Shown here: positions 8,961 to 15,240 of the stretch, piece after piece | Layout of the letters: every line of letters begins with the position of its first letter | Numbering within the stretch: the first letter of the stretch is position 1 | Assembly (NCBI GenBank): GCA_021372695.1 | Contig: JAJFTY010000206.1 | Span: forward strand, 1 to 22,618 | Length of the DNA stretch: 22,618 bases | Source: Deltaproteobacteria bacterium | GTDB taxonomy: Bacteria > Desulfobacterota > Syntrophia > Syntrophales > UBA5619 | Reading direction: 5' to 3' | Notes under the pieces: model-generated | What the model was told of the DNA's origin: nothing | Seen by the model: the letters and a program-made list of their open reading frames with translations, nothing else | The model's database searches: none | Made by a program: the position numbers and the translations under genes

Positions 8961-10406
8961 CTACTTCTTCTTCGTATCGTACTGGATGTACACGACGTGA
9001 GTCTGTAGGTATTCCTCCAGGCCATGCTTGCCGTCGGCTCCGCCAATGCCAGATTTACGCCACCCGGCGTGGAAGCCCTGCATCGCCTCGAAGTTCTCAC
9101 GGTTGACATACGTTTCGCCGAATTTGATCTCCTTGCATGCCCGCATGGCAATATCCAAATTCTGTGTATAAACCGACGACGTCAGACCATACTCACAGTC
9201 GTTGGCCAACTCGATGGCCTCATCAAAATCCTTGAAAGTGGCGATGGGCAGCACCGGTCCAAAGGTCTCCTCCCGCATGATCGCCATATCCTGGGTGCAG
9301 TTCACCAGCACAGTCGGTTCGAAGAAGTAGCCCTTGCCCTTTACGGGTTTTCCACCGAGGATGCACTTTGCTCCCTGCCGGATCGCCTTCTGGACCGCGG
9401 CGGCCACATTGCTGCTCTGCTGCCGGCTCACCAGGGGGCCCATGTCCAGTTCCTTATTTTCCAGAGGATTACCCCAGGTGGTATTCTCCATGCAGGCCGT
9501 GACTTTCTTGGTGAACGCCGCCGCCACGGATTTATGAACGTAGATCCGCTCAGCGCAGTTGCACACCTGACCGGTGTTAATGACACGGCTGTCGCGGATG
9601 CACTTGGCCGCCAGATCCAGGTCCGCGTCCGGCATCACGATCGCAGGCGCTTTGCCGCCGAGCTCCAGCGACACCTTGGTGATGTTGGCCGCGGCCGCCT
9701 CCATGATCTTCACTCCGGCTTCCACGCTGCCGGTCAGGCTCACCATGCCCACTTTTGGATGGACCGCCAGGGCGTGACCCACCACGCCACCGGCGCCGGA
9801 CACCAAGTTGAACACGCCCTTGGGCAGGGAGCTCTTGGCCACCAGAGCCGCAAATTCAAAGGCGTTGTTGGGGGTTTCGGTGCTGGGTTTGATGACAATG
9901 GTGTTGCCCGCGACCAGCGCTGGTGCCATCTTCCGCGCGATCAGGAAGAAAGGGAAGTTCCAGGGCAGGATACCCGCGATAACACCGATGGGTAATTTAT
10001 GCAGGTATATCTGCTCGTTGGGCCGGTCGCTCTGAATGATTTCACCCTCGAACCTTCTGGCAAATTCCGCCATGTAGTCGAAGTAGTCTGCCGTAAAGAG
10101 GATCTCCGTAGTGCTCAATCCCCAAGTCTTTCCCTGTTCGGCAGCCAGGGTGTGGATGAGGTGATCGGCGTTCTTTCGAACAAGAGACGCCAACTCCCTC
10201 AGATGCGCAGCCCTCTGGATGGCAGGCAGTTTTGCCCATTCCTTCTGTGCCCGTTCGGCAGCGCACACCGCCTTGTCTGCATCCTCCTGTGTGCCGGCTG
10301 GAATCTCGGAAAGCACCTCCTCCGTGGAAGGGTTGAGCACGGGGATCATCTTGCGTTTGCCGTTGGGAACGAATGCACCGTCGATGAACAGTTTGTACTG
10401 CTTCAT
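8961..10406 (-). CDS. aldA: AldA-type lactaldehyde/glycolaldehyde dehydrogenase
   Basis: A 481-residue NAD-dependent aldehyde dehydrogenase closely resembling E. coli AldA, which oxidises lactaldehyde and glycolaldehyde to the acids in fucose, rhamnose and glycol catabolism. Shared stretches recalled from AldA include GILPWNFPFFLIARKMAPAL, the active-site region VINTGQVCNCAER with the likely catalytic Cys282, the general base Glu248 in LELGGKAPAIV, and the C-terminal block GETYVNRENFEAMQGFHAGW. An ATG at 10406 with AAAGGAGGT directly upstream is chosen over the longer frame to 10424. It is transcribed away from the gntR catabolic operon under its own promoter and operator, yet it would suit disposal of the aldehyde made by the class II aldolase encoded there. 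The exact substrate is inferred. Confidence 0.93.
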   Translation of the reverse strand: MKQYKLFIDGAFVPNGKRKMIPVLNPSTEEVLSEIPAGTQEDADKAVCAAERAQKEWAKLPAIQRAAHLRELASLVRKNADHLIHTLAAEQGKTWGLSTTEILFTADYFDYMAEFARRFEGEIIQSDRPNEQIYLHKLPIGVIAGILPWNFPFFLIARKMAPALVAGNTIVIKPSTETPNNAFEFAALVAKSSLPKGVFNLVSGAGGVVGHALAVHPKVGMVSLTGSVEAGVKIMEAAAANITKVSLELGGKAPAIVMPDADLDLAAKCIRDSRVINTGQVCNCAERIYVHKSVAAAFTKKVTACMENTTWGNPLENKELDMGPLVSRQQSSNVAAAVQKAIRQGAKCILGGKPVKGKGYFFEPTVLVNCTQDMAIMREETFGPVLPIATFKDFDEAIELANDCEYGLTSSVYTQNLDIAMRACKEIKFGETYVNRENFEAMQGFHAGWRKSGIGGADGKHGLEEYLQTHVVYIQYDTKKK

Positions 10407-10460
10407 GCGTGACCTCCTTTCCAATATGGCGTTGTCCTTACCTCTGATTCACTCTCCATG

Positions 10461-10476
10461 CTGTCAAATCTGACAG
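10461..10476. promoter_or_regulatory. Palindromic operator upstream of aldA
   Basis: CTGTCA-AATC-TGACAG is an inverted repeat with 6-bp arms, 55 bases before the aldA start and a few bases downstream of its -10. A repressor bound here would block transcription initiation. The arms do not match the GTnTAnAC type expected for the local HutC-type regulator, so another regulator (for example an FCD-type GntR protein) is more likely. Confidence 0.55.
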
Positions 10477-10480
10477 ATAT

Positions 10481-10509
10481 CTATTACGCAAGCAAAATGC
10501 CCTTGTCAA
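10481..10509 (-). promoter_or_regulatory. Putative aldA promoter
   Basis: On the minus strand a perfect -35 TTGACA (10509-10504) is followed after 17 bp by a weak -10 TAATAG (10486-10481). The predicted start site falls inside the palindrome at 10461-10476. Confidence 0.5.
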
Positions 10510-10853
10510 GAGAAGCCCCCGAAGAATAAGCGCCCTTTGCTATCCATCGCATTACTCTAATGAAACCTTCAAGGCTGAAAGGATCGATTCGAGCAGATCC
10601 ACAGATTATTCCGTCCCTATCTCCAGAAGGCGATCTGTCGCTATTTTGGGTGCACCGATTTGTACGACGGCTTTACCCAGGCGGAATGCAGGTTAAAATC
10701 GGTTATCGTCACTACAATTCCATATCGAAAAACCTTGACTCGGAGGTCAACAGAACAAGATGCAGTTACATGGCCATTTTGCGACGCAGCAAGACATGAC
10801 GGTTCACTTGGCATTGCGATAGGACAACACGTCCTCGCATCGTACTCAGTCAA
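10510..10853. other. Intergenic stretch without a recognised gene
   Basis: Short open frames on both strands (for example 10560-10799 plus and 10641-10853 minus) lack ribosome binding sites and family resemblance. Base composition is less GC-rich than the mfd region. It could be decayed accessory DNA. Confidence 0.4.
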
Positions 10854-11174
10854 TCACCTGTACTGCAGCCCCTTCTTCCCTGCCCCGTTGACGGTCACAA
10901 ATCGTCCTCCCCTGTAGTCCCACAACGCAAATTCGGGCAAGTTATCGATCCCCCTCTCGAACGCTTCATCGAGGTCCTTGATCGAGTATTTTTTGTTCTC
11001 CAGGGGATCGTCTGTGGGCACGAGGTCTCCGACGATGGAAAGGTCACCCCCTGTCTTGCACCTGTTCAATTTCTCGATCACCGCATCCATAAAGGCGCCC
11101 TGATCGACACCCTCGGATGGCCACCTCATGAGGATCATTTGTTCACCAAGAATAATGTGATAACGGTAGTTCGT
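10854..11174 (-). CDS. Small uncharacterised protein, paralogue of the 12216-12539 product; apparent ACG start
   Basis: About 106 residues with no known family. It aligns along its whole length with the product of 12216-12539: NYRYHIILGEQMILMRWP against KYHYFAIFGEELAIFRWP at the N-terminus, and EFALWDYRGGRF against QFGLYDYKAGRF near the C-terminus. In the paralogue the ATG follows AGGAGG by four bases. Here AGGAGG (11184-11179) is followed by four bases and then ACG, in frame. Either ACG is used as a rare start, or the start codon has mutated and translation begins poorly at the internal ATG (11138), losing the conserved N-terminus. A structured element lies 46 bases upstream. Charged, no signal peptide or membrane segment, probably cytoplasmic. 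Confidence 0.6.
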   Translation of the reverse strand, partial: TNYRYHIILGEQMILMRWPSEGVDQGAFMDAVIEKLNRCKTGGDLSIVGDLVPTDDPLENKKYSIKDLDEAFERGIDNLPEFALWDYRGGRFVTVNGAGKKGLQYR

Positions 11175-11220
11175 AGAACCTCCTAATTTTGATTGAATTT
11201 GTTTTTCGGCACTGGCATAA

Positions 11221-11283
11221 CCCGGCAGGCGAAGCGTGGGACCGAGGAGGGAGTGCCCGGAGCCACGGACCTCGCCTGCCGGG
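11221..11283 (-). ncRNA. Structured element, copy A
   Basis: A perfect 12-bp outer stem (11221-11232 with 11272-11283) encloses an inner hairpin (CCGGG/CTCGG on the minus strand, with one G-U pair) whose loop reads CACTCCCTC. Layout and inner sequence match copies B and C, while the outer stem sequence differs and still pairs. It lies 46 bases upstream of the 10854-11174 gene, so it is a likely 5' leader structure. The G-U pair favours the minus-strand RNA, because the plus strand would have an A-C mismatch there. It could alternatively act as folded single-stranded DNA or as a terminator for the gene before it. Confidence 0.55.
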
Positions 11284-11410
11284 CATGTGATTTTGATTGC
11301 GTGGGGTCGGTTGGCGTATCTCGGATGTTGCGTCCAGCTACTTCAAAAAGAGATATAGGAAATCGATCTGCTGCTCTTGTGTCGCCAGGTTGTCAAAGCG
11401 CCCGACGCTC

Positions 11411-11842
11411 CTATGGAGATTCATCCGGATCCTTTTTAGGGAATTCGGTCACCACCCCGATCTCGGGAGGGACCAGGGCCTGACATGCGGGACATCCAAT
11501 GGCGAGACCCTTAGCCATATCTGAAGGCCACTCCCTGCATGCTGCCGGCCTGACGTCATAAATGGTGCAGCCATACAAGTCTGATCCTCTCTGCTTTCGA
11601 GCCCATGGGCACCGATTTACATAATCGTGTGTCCGCGGGCTGATCCATATGTCAAAAATAACGGTTTCTGAGTCCGGGACCATGATGGGACTGACCCAGG
11701 GTAGGATGTCGAATCTCTTGGCTTCGATCCAACATGCGATATCTGGGATCGTAGCTTCCGTTTCGAACAGTCCATGAGCGGACCTACAGCAACGGCCGCA
11801 TCGCTGGCACTTAATGGGAAAATTCTGTTCATCTTCATTCAT
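11411..11842 (-). CDS. YkgJ-like cysteine-cluster protein (putative zinc/iron-binding)
   Basis: A 143-residue protein with the CxxCxxCC cluster typical of the YkgJ / zinc-or-iron-chelating family (Cys12, 15, 18 and 19 in CQRCGRCC), followed by Cys78, Cys92 and Cys102 in the order NRCPWA, YGCTIYDVRPAACREWP, which is also characteristic. An extra CPAC pair is at 117-120. The family is thought to bind a metal or Fe-S cluster; its biochemical role is largely unknown. The ATG at 11842 is chosen because GAGGAG lies six bases upstream; the frame continues to 11983 but that part looks non-coding. It sits between the two small paralogues, with structured elements on both sides. Confidence 0.82.
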   Translation of the reverse strand: MNEDEQNFPIKCQRCGRCCRSAHGLFETEATIPDIACWIEAKRFDILPWVSPIMVPDSETVIFDIWISPRTHDYVNRCPWARKQRGSDLYGCTIYDVRPAACREWPSDMAKGLAIGCPACQALVPPEIGVVTEFPKKDPDESP

Positions 11843-12004
11843 ATTTTTCTCCTCGTCCACAATAATGGGAAATGGTCCAGAAACTTTGTTTTTGGCATTG
11901 CCTGTCCTGAGTAGTGGCTTTCGATCCACAAGTGCGAGGTCGGTGACACTGACGATTCGCGAATCCATCTGTCCTGTCCCCATCGCGTGTCTACATAGAA
12001 AAAA

Positions 12005-12121
12005 GCGGGAGAAGCCCGAACCCGGTGAGGAAGAGAGCCCGGGCCACAGACCTCTCCCGCCTGACCAGAGGCAATGTCGATGTCCTGTATCGAACTGGAC
12101 GCTCCCCAGTCGATGCGTTCA
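12005..12121 (-). ncRNA. Structured element, copy B, with conserved upstream block
   Basis: An 8-bp outer stem GCGGGAGA/TCTCCCGC (12005-12012 with 12053-12060) encloses an inner hairpin CCCGG/CCGGG with a pyrimidine-rich loop (CTCTTCCTC), as in copies A and C. On the minus strand the stem is followed by TTTTTTC, so this copy also looks like an intrinsic terminator. A 15-base block (12107-12121) recurs with two mismatches near copy C (12727-12741). It lies 162 bases upstream of the YkgJ-like gene and about 155 bases past the 12216-12539 gene. Confidence 0.55.
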
Positions 12122-12215
12122 AAATGCTCGTGCTTTGTTTGTAACGGGGTTGGCGAGTATTGCGACATCGGATCCGAATGTTCGGATCCACCGGACCGGG
12201 ACGCTCAGGCCTGCC

Positions 12216-12539
12216 TCAATGGAATGATGGTTTCTTCTTTCGCCACTTCCGTTTGACCTTTTTGAACCTTCCCGCTTTGTAATCGTAAAGTCCGAACTGT
12301 CGCAGCAGACCTTCTTCGCCCGCGAATGCATCCACCAGCAGTTCGGCCGATGTTTTCCTACCTGACCCTGGTTCGTCCATGATCAGCAAATTCCCCGCAA
12401 TGAGAGGTTCCAGGGGAATTTCGTCTTGAATGACTCGATTGGTCAGGGCGTTGATGACATTGCTGTCAGAGATTTCCCCGATCGGCCACCTGAAAATGGC
12501 CAGTTCTTCCCCGAAAATCGCGAAATAATGGTACTTCAT
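12216..12539 (-). CDS. Small uncharacterised protein, paralogue of the 10854-11174 product
   Basis: A 107-residue protein of no recognised family. The start ATG at 12539 is preceded by AAAGGAGG with a four-base gap; a longer frame to 12557 overlaps this ribosome binding site and is rejected. It shares its plan with the 10854-11174 product: an N-terminal aromatic/acidic segment ending in RWP, a variable centre, a short DAF segment, and the C-terminal (L)YDYKAGRF motif. The C-terminus here is strongly basic (KVKRKWRKKKPSFH), suggesting nucleic acid or membrane-surface contact. No export signal. Structured element C lies 90 bases upstream. It reads as the first gene of the three-unit array. Confidence 0.72.
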   Translation of the reverse strand: MKYHYFAIFGEELAIFRWPIGEISDSNVINALTNRVIQDEIPLEPLIAGNLLIMDEPGSGRKTSAELLVDAFAGEEGLLRQFGLYDYKAGRFKKVKRKWRKKKPSFH

Positions 12540-12629
12540 CTTTCCTCCTTTGCTCAATCTCGATTACGTTTTCTGGCACCGACTATCCTGAGTAGGCAAT
12601 GCCCCTTTATGCCGTAACAGATACAGAAA

Positions 12630-12741
12630 CAGGCGGAAGAAGTGCGTAGTCCGGGGAGGGAGTTTACCCGGAGCCGCCGTCTTCTTCCGCCTGGTTATCG
12701 TCGATGTCGGTGTTGCAGATGGTGTGCAGTCTGTGCGTTCA
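12630..12741 (-). ncRNA. Structured element, copy C, with conserved upstream block
   Basis: A perfect 13-bp outer stem CAGGCGGAAGAAG/CTTCTTCCGCCTG (12630-12642 with 12681-12693) encloses an inner hairpin TCCGGG/CCCGGA with loop TAAACTCCCTC on the minus strand. Upstream, the 15-base block shared with copy B (12727-12741) overlaps a further hairpin GTTCAGA/TCTGAAC (12737-12761). It lies 90 bases upstream of the 12216-12539 gene and is the best formed of the three copies. Confidence 0.58.
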
Positions 12742-12765
12742 GAGCGTCTCACGATCTGAACGAGG

Positions 12766-12850
12766 GAATGTATTTACAAAAGGAAATAGAAAGATAATTC
12801 TGCTTTACTTCTTTCCCGGACATATCAAGGCATGCACGGCAAAGAACGAC
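12766..12850. repeat. Imperfect direct repeat, copy 1
   Basis: Aligns with 13045-13125 at roughly 70% identity by eye, best over the ends (TTTCCC-CGG, CATCAA, GCACGGC). On the minus strand both copies read as similar peptides (SFFAVHALICPGKK and SFVAVHALMRRGKK), so both may derive from one old coding segment. Confidence 0.5.
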
Positions 12851-12882
12851 GCAAGCTGCCCTGCGGGTCTGATGATCGTCCC

Positions 12883-13008
12883 CACAACCATGGCCACATG
12901 GGCGGCAGTCACCTTGCCGTCCGGGGCGGCTTCGACGGCCTCGTTCCAGACCTCACGTTGCTGCGGTGCAGGGAGAGAAGCTAAAGGACGGCACTGCGTC
13001 TCGGTAGT
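12883..13008 (-). pseudogene. Decayed fragment resembling a ParB-like protein tail
   Basis: Within a minus-strand frame (12805-13239), about 42 residues read RPLASLPAPQQREVWNEAVE followed by a GKVTAAHV segment. This type of sequence is recalled from ParB-like and phage or plasmid DNA-binding proteins. The residues on either side do not continue the family, there is no ribosome binding site for the frame, and the DNA flanking it is repeated and rearranged. A remnant of an integrated plasmid, phage or ICE gene is the simplest reading. The family call rests on memory. Confidence 0.45.
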
Positions 13009-13044
13009 GGGAACCGTCCCTATAGACACGGTTTTGATGTTATC

Positions 13045-13125
13045 GAATGTCAAAAAGAGATAGGAATAATCACACGGCGTTGCTTTTTTCCCCGGCGCAT
13101 CAAAGCGTGCACGGCCACGAATGAC
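13045..13125. repeat. Imperfect direct repeat, copy 2
   Basis: Partner of 12766-12850, about 280 bases away, with the ParB-like fragment between them. The minus-strand peptide SFVAVHALMRRGKKQRRVII continues open a little further than in copy 1, where a stop follows GKK. Confidence 0.5.
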
Positions 13126-13605
13126 GAATCGTGGATGCGCAGGCGGTTCTCTCATGCACGACCCGTGGACCACGAGGACAATAGACCAGTACCTCCCGGC
13201 CCTCAACTCCCTTCTTAGGGCCGGCCGCGCTCGGTCCATCGCGCTCGCGGCGCAGGATCTGAGCGCCGCGTCGAACGGCGCCTCGACCGGGGGACGGGGT
13301 CAATTGTCCGGTAAGCCAGTAGGGGGAGAGGGAGTGTCGACACATGGTGGGCTATTTTTTACGAAAACATTGACCTGGGGATTCCACCGGGAATCGGGTG
13401 TCAACTGCGTGGAAACTGTGAATCGAAAACACCCGTGGATTGTTGCACGGAAACGGTCACAGGACACACTCTGTGCCCCGCAGAACGAATCTTTTGCTTG
13501 TTGCGATTTGGGTCGTCTGAAGTGACCGTGGCCGTGGCGGGCATCCTGGGGGGATGGATAGTATTAGGGGTGCAGGTCGTCTTAAAAAATATTATTGGAT
13601 TATGC
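13126..13605. other. Gene-poor stretch before gntR, with small palindromes
   Basis: No frame here has both a ribosome binding site and family resemblance. The sequence has a perfect 10-bp palindrome GTGTCGACAC (13334-13343) and a hairpin GATTCC-ACCG-GGAATC near 13380. The mixed composition suggests remnants of mobile DNA, possibly an insertion-sequence end, but no element could be identified. Confidence 0.4.
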
Positions 13606-13634
13606 TTGACAGTGTTTTTTGATGGTGTTAGACG
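13606..13634 (+). promoter_or_regulatory. Putative promoter of the gntR operon
   Basis: A perfect -35 TTGACA (13606-13611) is followed at 17 bp spacing by a weak -10 (TAGACG). It lies about 50 bases before gntR and just upstream of the putative operator. Confidence 0.45.
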
Positions 13635-13635
13635 A

Positions 13636-13658
13636 ATAGACATCTGATGTATAGACAT
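13636..13658 (+). promoter_or_regulatory. Putative GntR/HutC operator (repeated ATAGACAT)
   Basis: ATAGACAT occurs at 13636-13643 and 13651-13658. The second copy is part of GTATAGAC (13649-13656), a full match to GTnTAnAC, the pattern known for HutC-subfamily regulators, and a palindrome ACATC-T-GATGT lies between. Placed just after the promoter and 25 bases before gntR, it suggests autorepression relieved by a pathway metabolite. Confidence 0.5.
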
Positions 13659-13682
13659 ATTTGAACAGGGGATGATAAAATA

Positions 13683-14411
13683 ATGCAGCGGCCTTCCTCT
13701 CTTTACCTTTCCGTCAAAGACGAAATCGTGGACTCGATTTCCCGTAGAGAGCTCAAACCCGGCGATAAATTACCTTCAGAATATGAGCTTGCAAAAAAAT
13801 TCGGAGTTAGCCGGATGACGCTTCGAGAGTCTCTAAGAGCCCTGGAAGAGGAAGGTCTGTTGGCCCGGAGACAGGGAGTTGGAACATTTGTCAAAGCAAG
13901 ATCCCACCGGATTAAAAGTATCTTAGACATCAACTATGGCGTCAGTGAAATGATCACGAATATGGGATTTCGACCGGGCACACAGGAGCACAAGGTGGAA
14001 GATGTCAGGGCGGATGTCCATCTGGCAAAAACTTTGAATATAGCTGAAAGCGCAAAGGTCATCACCATCGAGAGGGTGCGGACAGCCGACGGAATTCCTG
14101 TAGTTTACTCCCTGGATATGATCCCCGACTCAATTCTCCCCGATACAGAGGATATCAAGAAGTTGGACGGCTCTGTGTACGATTATTTGGAGCAAAAATG
14201 TCATGTCATTTTGTCAAGTAGCATGGCAAGGCTCTTTCCGACCAAAGCCATAAGAAAACTGGCAGACAAATTAAATATCAAAATTGGTTCTCCCCTATTT
14301 CTTTTGGAACAAACAGATACAGACCAAGCCGGGATGCCGGTCGTTTTTTCGCGGGAGTATTTTGTAAGCGATTATTTCGATTTTGTGATCTACCGACGGC
14401 GCAAGAAGTGA
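13683..14411 (+). CDS. GntR-family transcriptional regulator (HutC/UTRA type)
   Basis: A 242-residue regulator. Residues 5-75 are the winged-helix GntR domain, with [20 protein letters not shown] and [20 protein letters not shown] as the family signature. Residues 90-235 are a UTRA effector-binding domain with typical spacing ([18 protein letters not shown]). Such proteins bind a small metabolite, often a phosphorylated sugar or a sugar acid, and release the operator. GTATAGAC upstream supports autoregulation. It is the first gene of the operon of aldolase, cupin, kinase and TRAP transporter, and most likely their repressor. The start is the ATG at 13683; an ATG at 13672 runs straight into a stop. 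Confidence 0.93.
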   Translation: MQRPSSLYLSVKDEIVDSISRRELKPGDKLPSEYELAKKFGVSRMTLRESLRALEEEGLLARRQGVGTFVKARSHRIKSILDINYGVSEMITNMGFRPGTQEHKVEDVRADVHLAKTLNIAESAKVITIERVRTADGIPVVYSLDMIPDSILPDTEDIKKLDGSVYDYLEQKCHVILSSSMARLFPTKAIRKLADKLNIKIGSPLFLLEQTDTDQAGMPVVFSREYFVSDYFDFVIYRRRKK

Positions 14412-14483
14412 AGCCAGACATAAACACTTGCTCAAAGCAGCAACAGAAGATATCCAAAAAAATTTGAGAGTAATGGAGGGATT

Positions 14484-15140
14484 ATGAAAATCAGACAGGA
14501 ACTGCGCGAAGAGGTGGCTGCGGCCACCCGGTTGTTTTGGGAAAAAGGACTGACCCCCGGCCGCGATTCCGGCGATACGTCCCTGCGTGATGTGCAGACA
14601 GGACTGATCTATATCTGTCCACGTCCCAAGCCGAACGTGCTCAGAATCCCCTACTGGGGGATGATCAAAGCCGAACATATCGTCGTTATTGATCCGGACG
14701 GAAACGTTGTTGATGACTCCGGCCTGCTGCCGACTGTGGAGGCACCCATGCACCTTGCCATATACAGGGCCAGGCCGGATGTAAACGCTATAGTGCACTC
14801 GCACGCCATATGGTCTTCCACCTTCGCGGTGACCGGCAAGAACGTCCCCCTCATCCTGGCAGAGCAATCCCTCCGTCTCGGGGGAGAGGTGATATGCGCG
14901 GCTTACGGGAAGGTCGGTTCTGAAGAAATCGCGAGGAACATCGTGGCGGCCCTCGGCAAGAACAAAATGGCAGCCCTCATGCAGAATCATGGAGCCGTTG
15001 CCATCGGTGTCAATTTCGAAGAGGCCTTCATTAACTCGGATTTTCTGGAAAAAGGCGCCCAGGTGGCCCTCCTAGGAGCGACCATGGGTCCGCTGATTGT
15101 GCGCAAACCGGATGAAATTCTGGATGATAGCCTCCTCTAA
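14484..15140 (+). CDS. Class II aldolase/adducin family protein
   Basis: A 218-residue zinc-dependent aldolase of the fuculose-phosphate aldolase family, which cleaves (phospho)ketoses or sugar acids by a retro-aldol reaction. Zinc ligands are visible: His105 and His107 (IVHSHAIWSS) and His169 (MQNHGAVAIG), with the catalytic acid Glu86 (PTVEAPMH). Two usual phosphate-binding sites differ: the SGN-type loop is SGDTSLRD (Asp31 for Asn) and the SSE motif is PTVE (Thr, Val for two Ser). A non-phosphorylated or unusual substrate, or a decarboxylase-like role, is therefore possible. GGAGG five bases before the ATG supports the start. It follows gntR by 72 bp. Confidence 0.9.
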   Translation: MKIRQELREEVAAATRLFWEKGLTPGRDSGDTSLRDVQTGLIYICPRPKPNVLRIPYWGMIKAEHIVVIDPDGNVVDDSGLLPTVEAPMHLAIYRARPDVNAIVHSHAIWSSTFAVTGKNVPLILAEQSLRLGGEVICAAYGKVGSEEIARNIVAALGKNKMAALMQNHGAVAIGVNFEEAFINSDFLEKGAQVALLGATMGPLIVRKPDEILDDSLL

Positions 15141-15183
15141 CGGTTTTTCCCCCGAAGCGTCATCTTGACATCGGGACCGGTGA

Positions 15184-15224
15184 CGCCAAAATCGCGGTTT
15201 CTACCGGCCGAACCGGTCTTGGCG
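15184..15224 (+). promoter_or_regulatory. Possible leader hairpin before the cupin gene
   Basis: Nested inverted repeats, CGCCAA/TTGGCG outside and ACCGG/CCGGT inside, end 16 bases before the cupin ATG, next to its ribosome binding site. It might tune cupin translation or protect the processed mRNA. Confidence 0.3.
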
Positions 15225-15240
15225 AGAAAGGAACGGATTT

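Noticed and set aside
11215..12700. Integron attC sites (gene cassette array)
   Set aside because: Unit size and element-gene alternation resemble cassettes, but the GTTRRRY and RYYYAAC boxes are not present in matching positions in the three copies, and no integrase gene is in the window.
13315..13400. End of an IS21-like element
   Set aside because: Small palindromes and TGTCAAC-type sequence are suggestive, but no transposase fragment could be recognised and no matching second end was found.
13121..13525. 134-residue plus-strand open frame
   Set aside because: No ribosome binding site, no family resemblance and unusual composition; probably non-coding.
10424..13682. CRISPR array
   Set aside because: The repeats are three dispersed, divergent, structured copies about 0.6-0.8 kb apart, not short exact repeats with uniform spacers.
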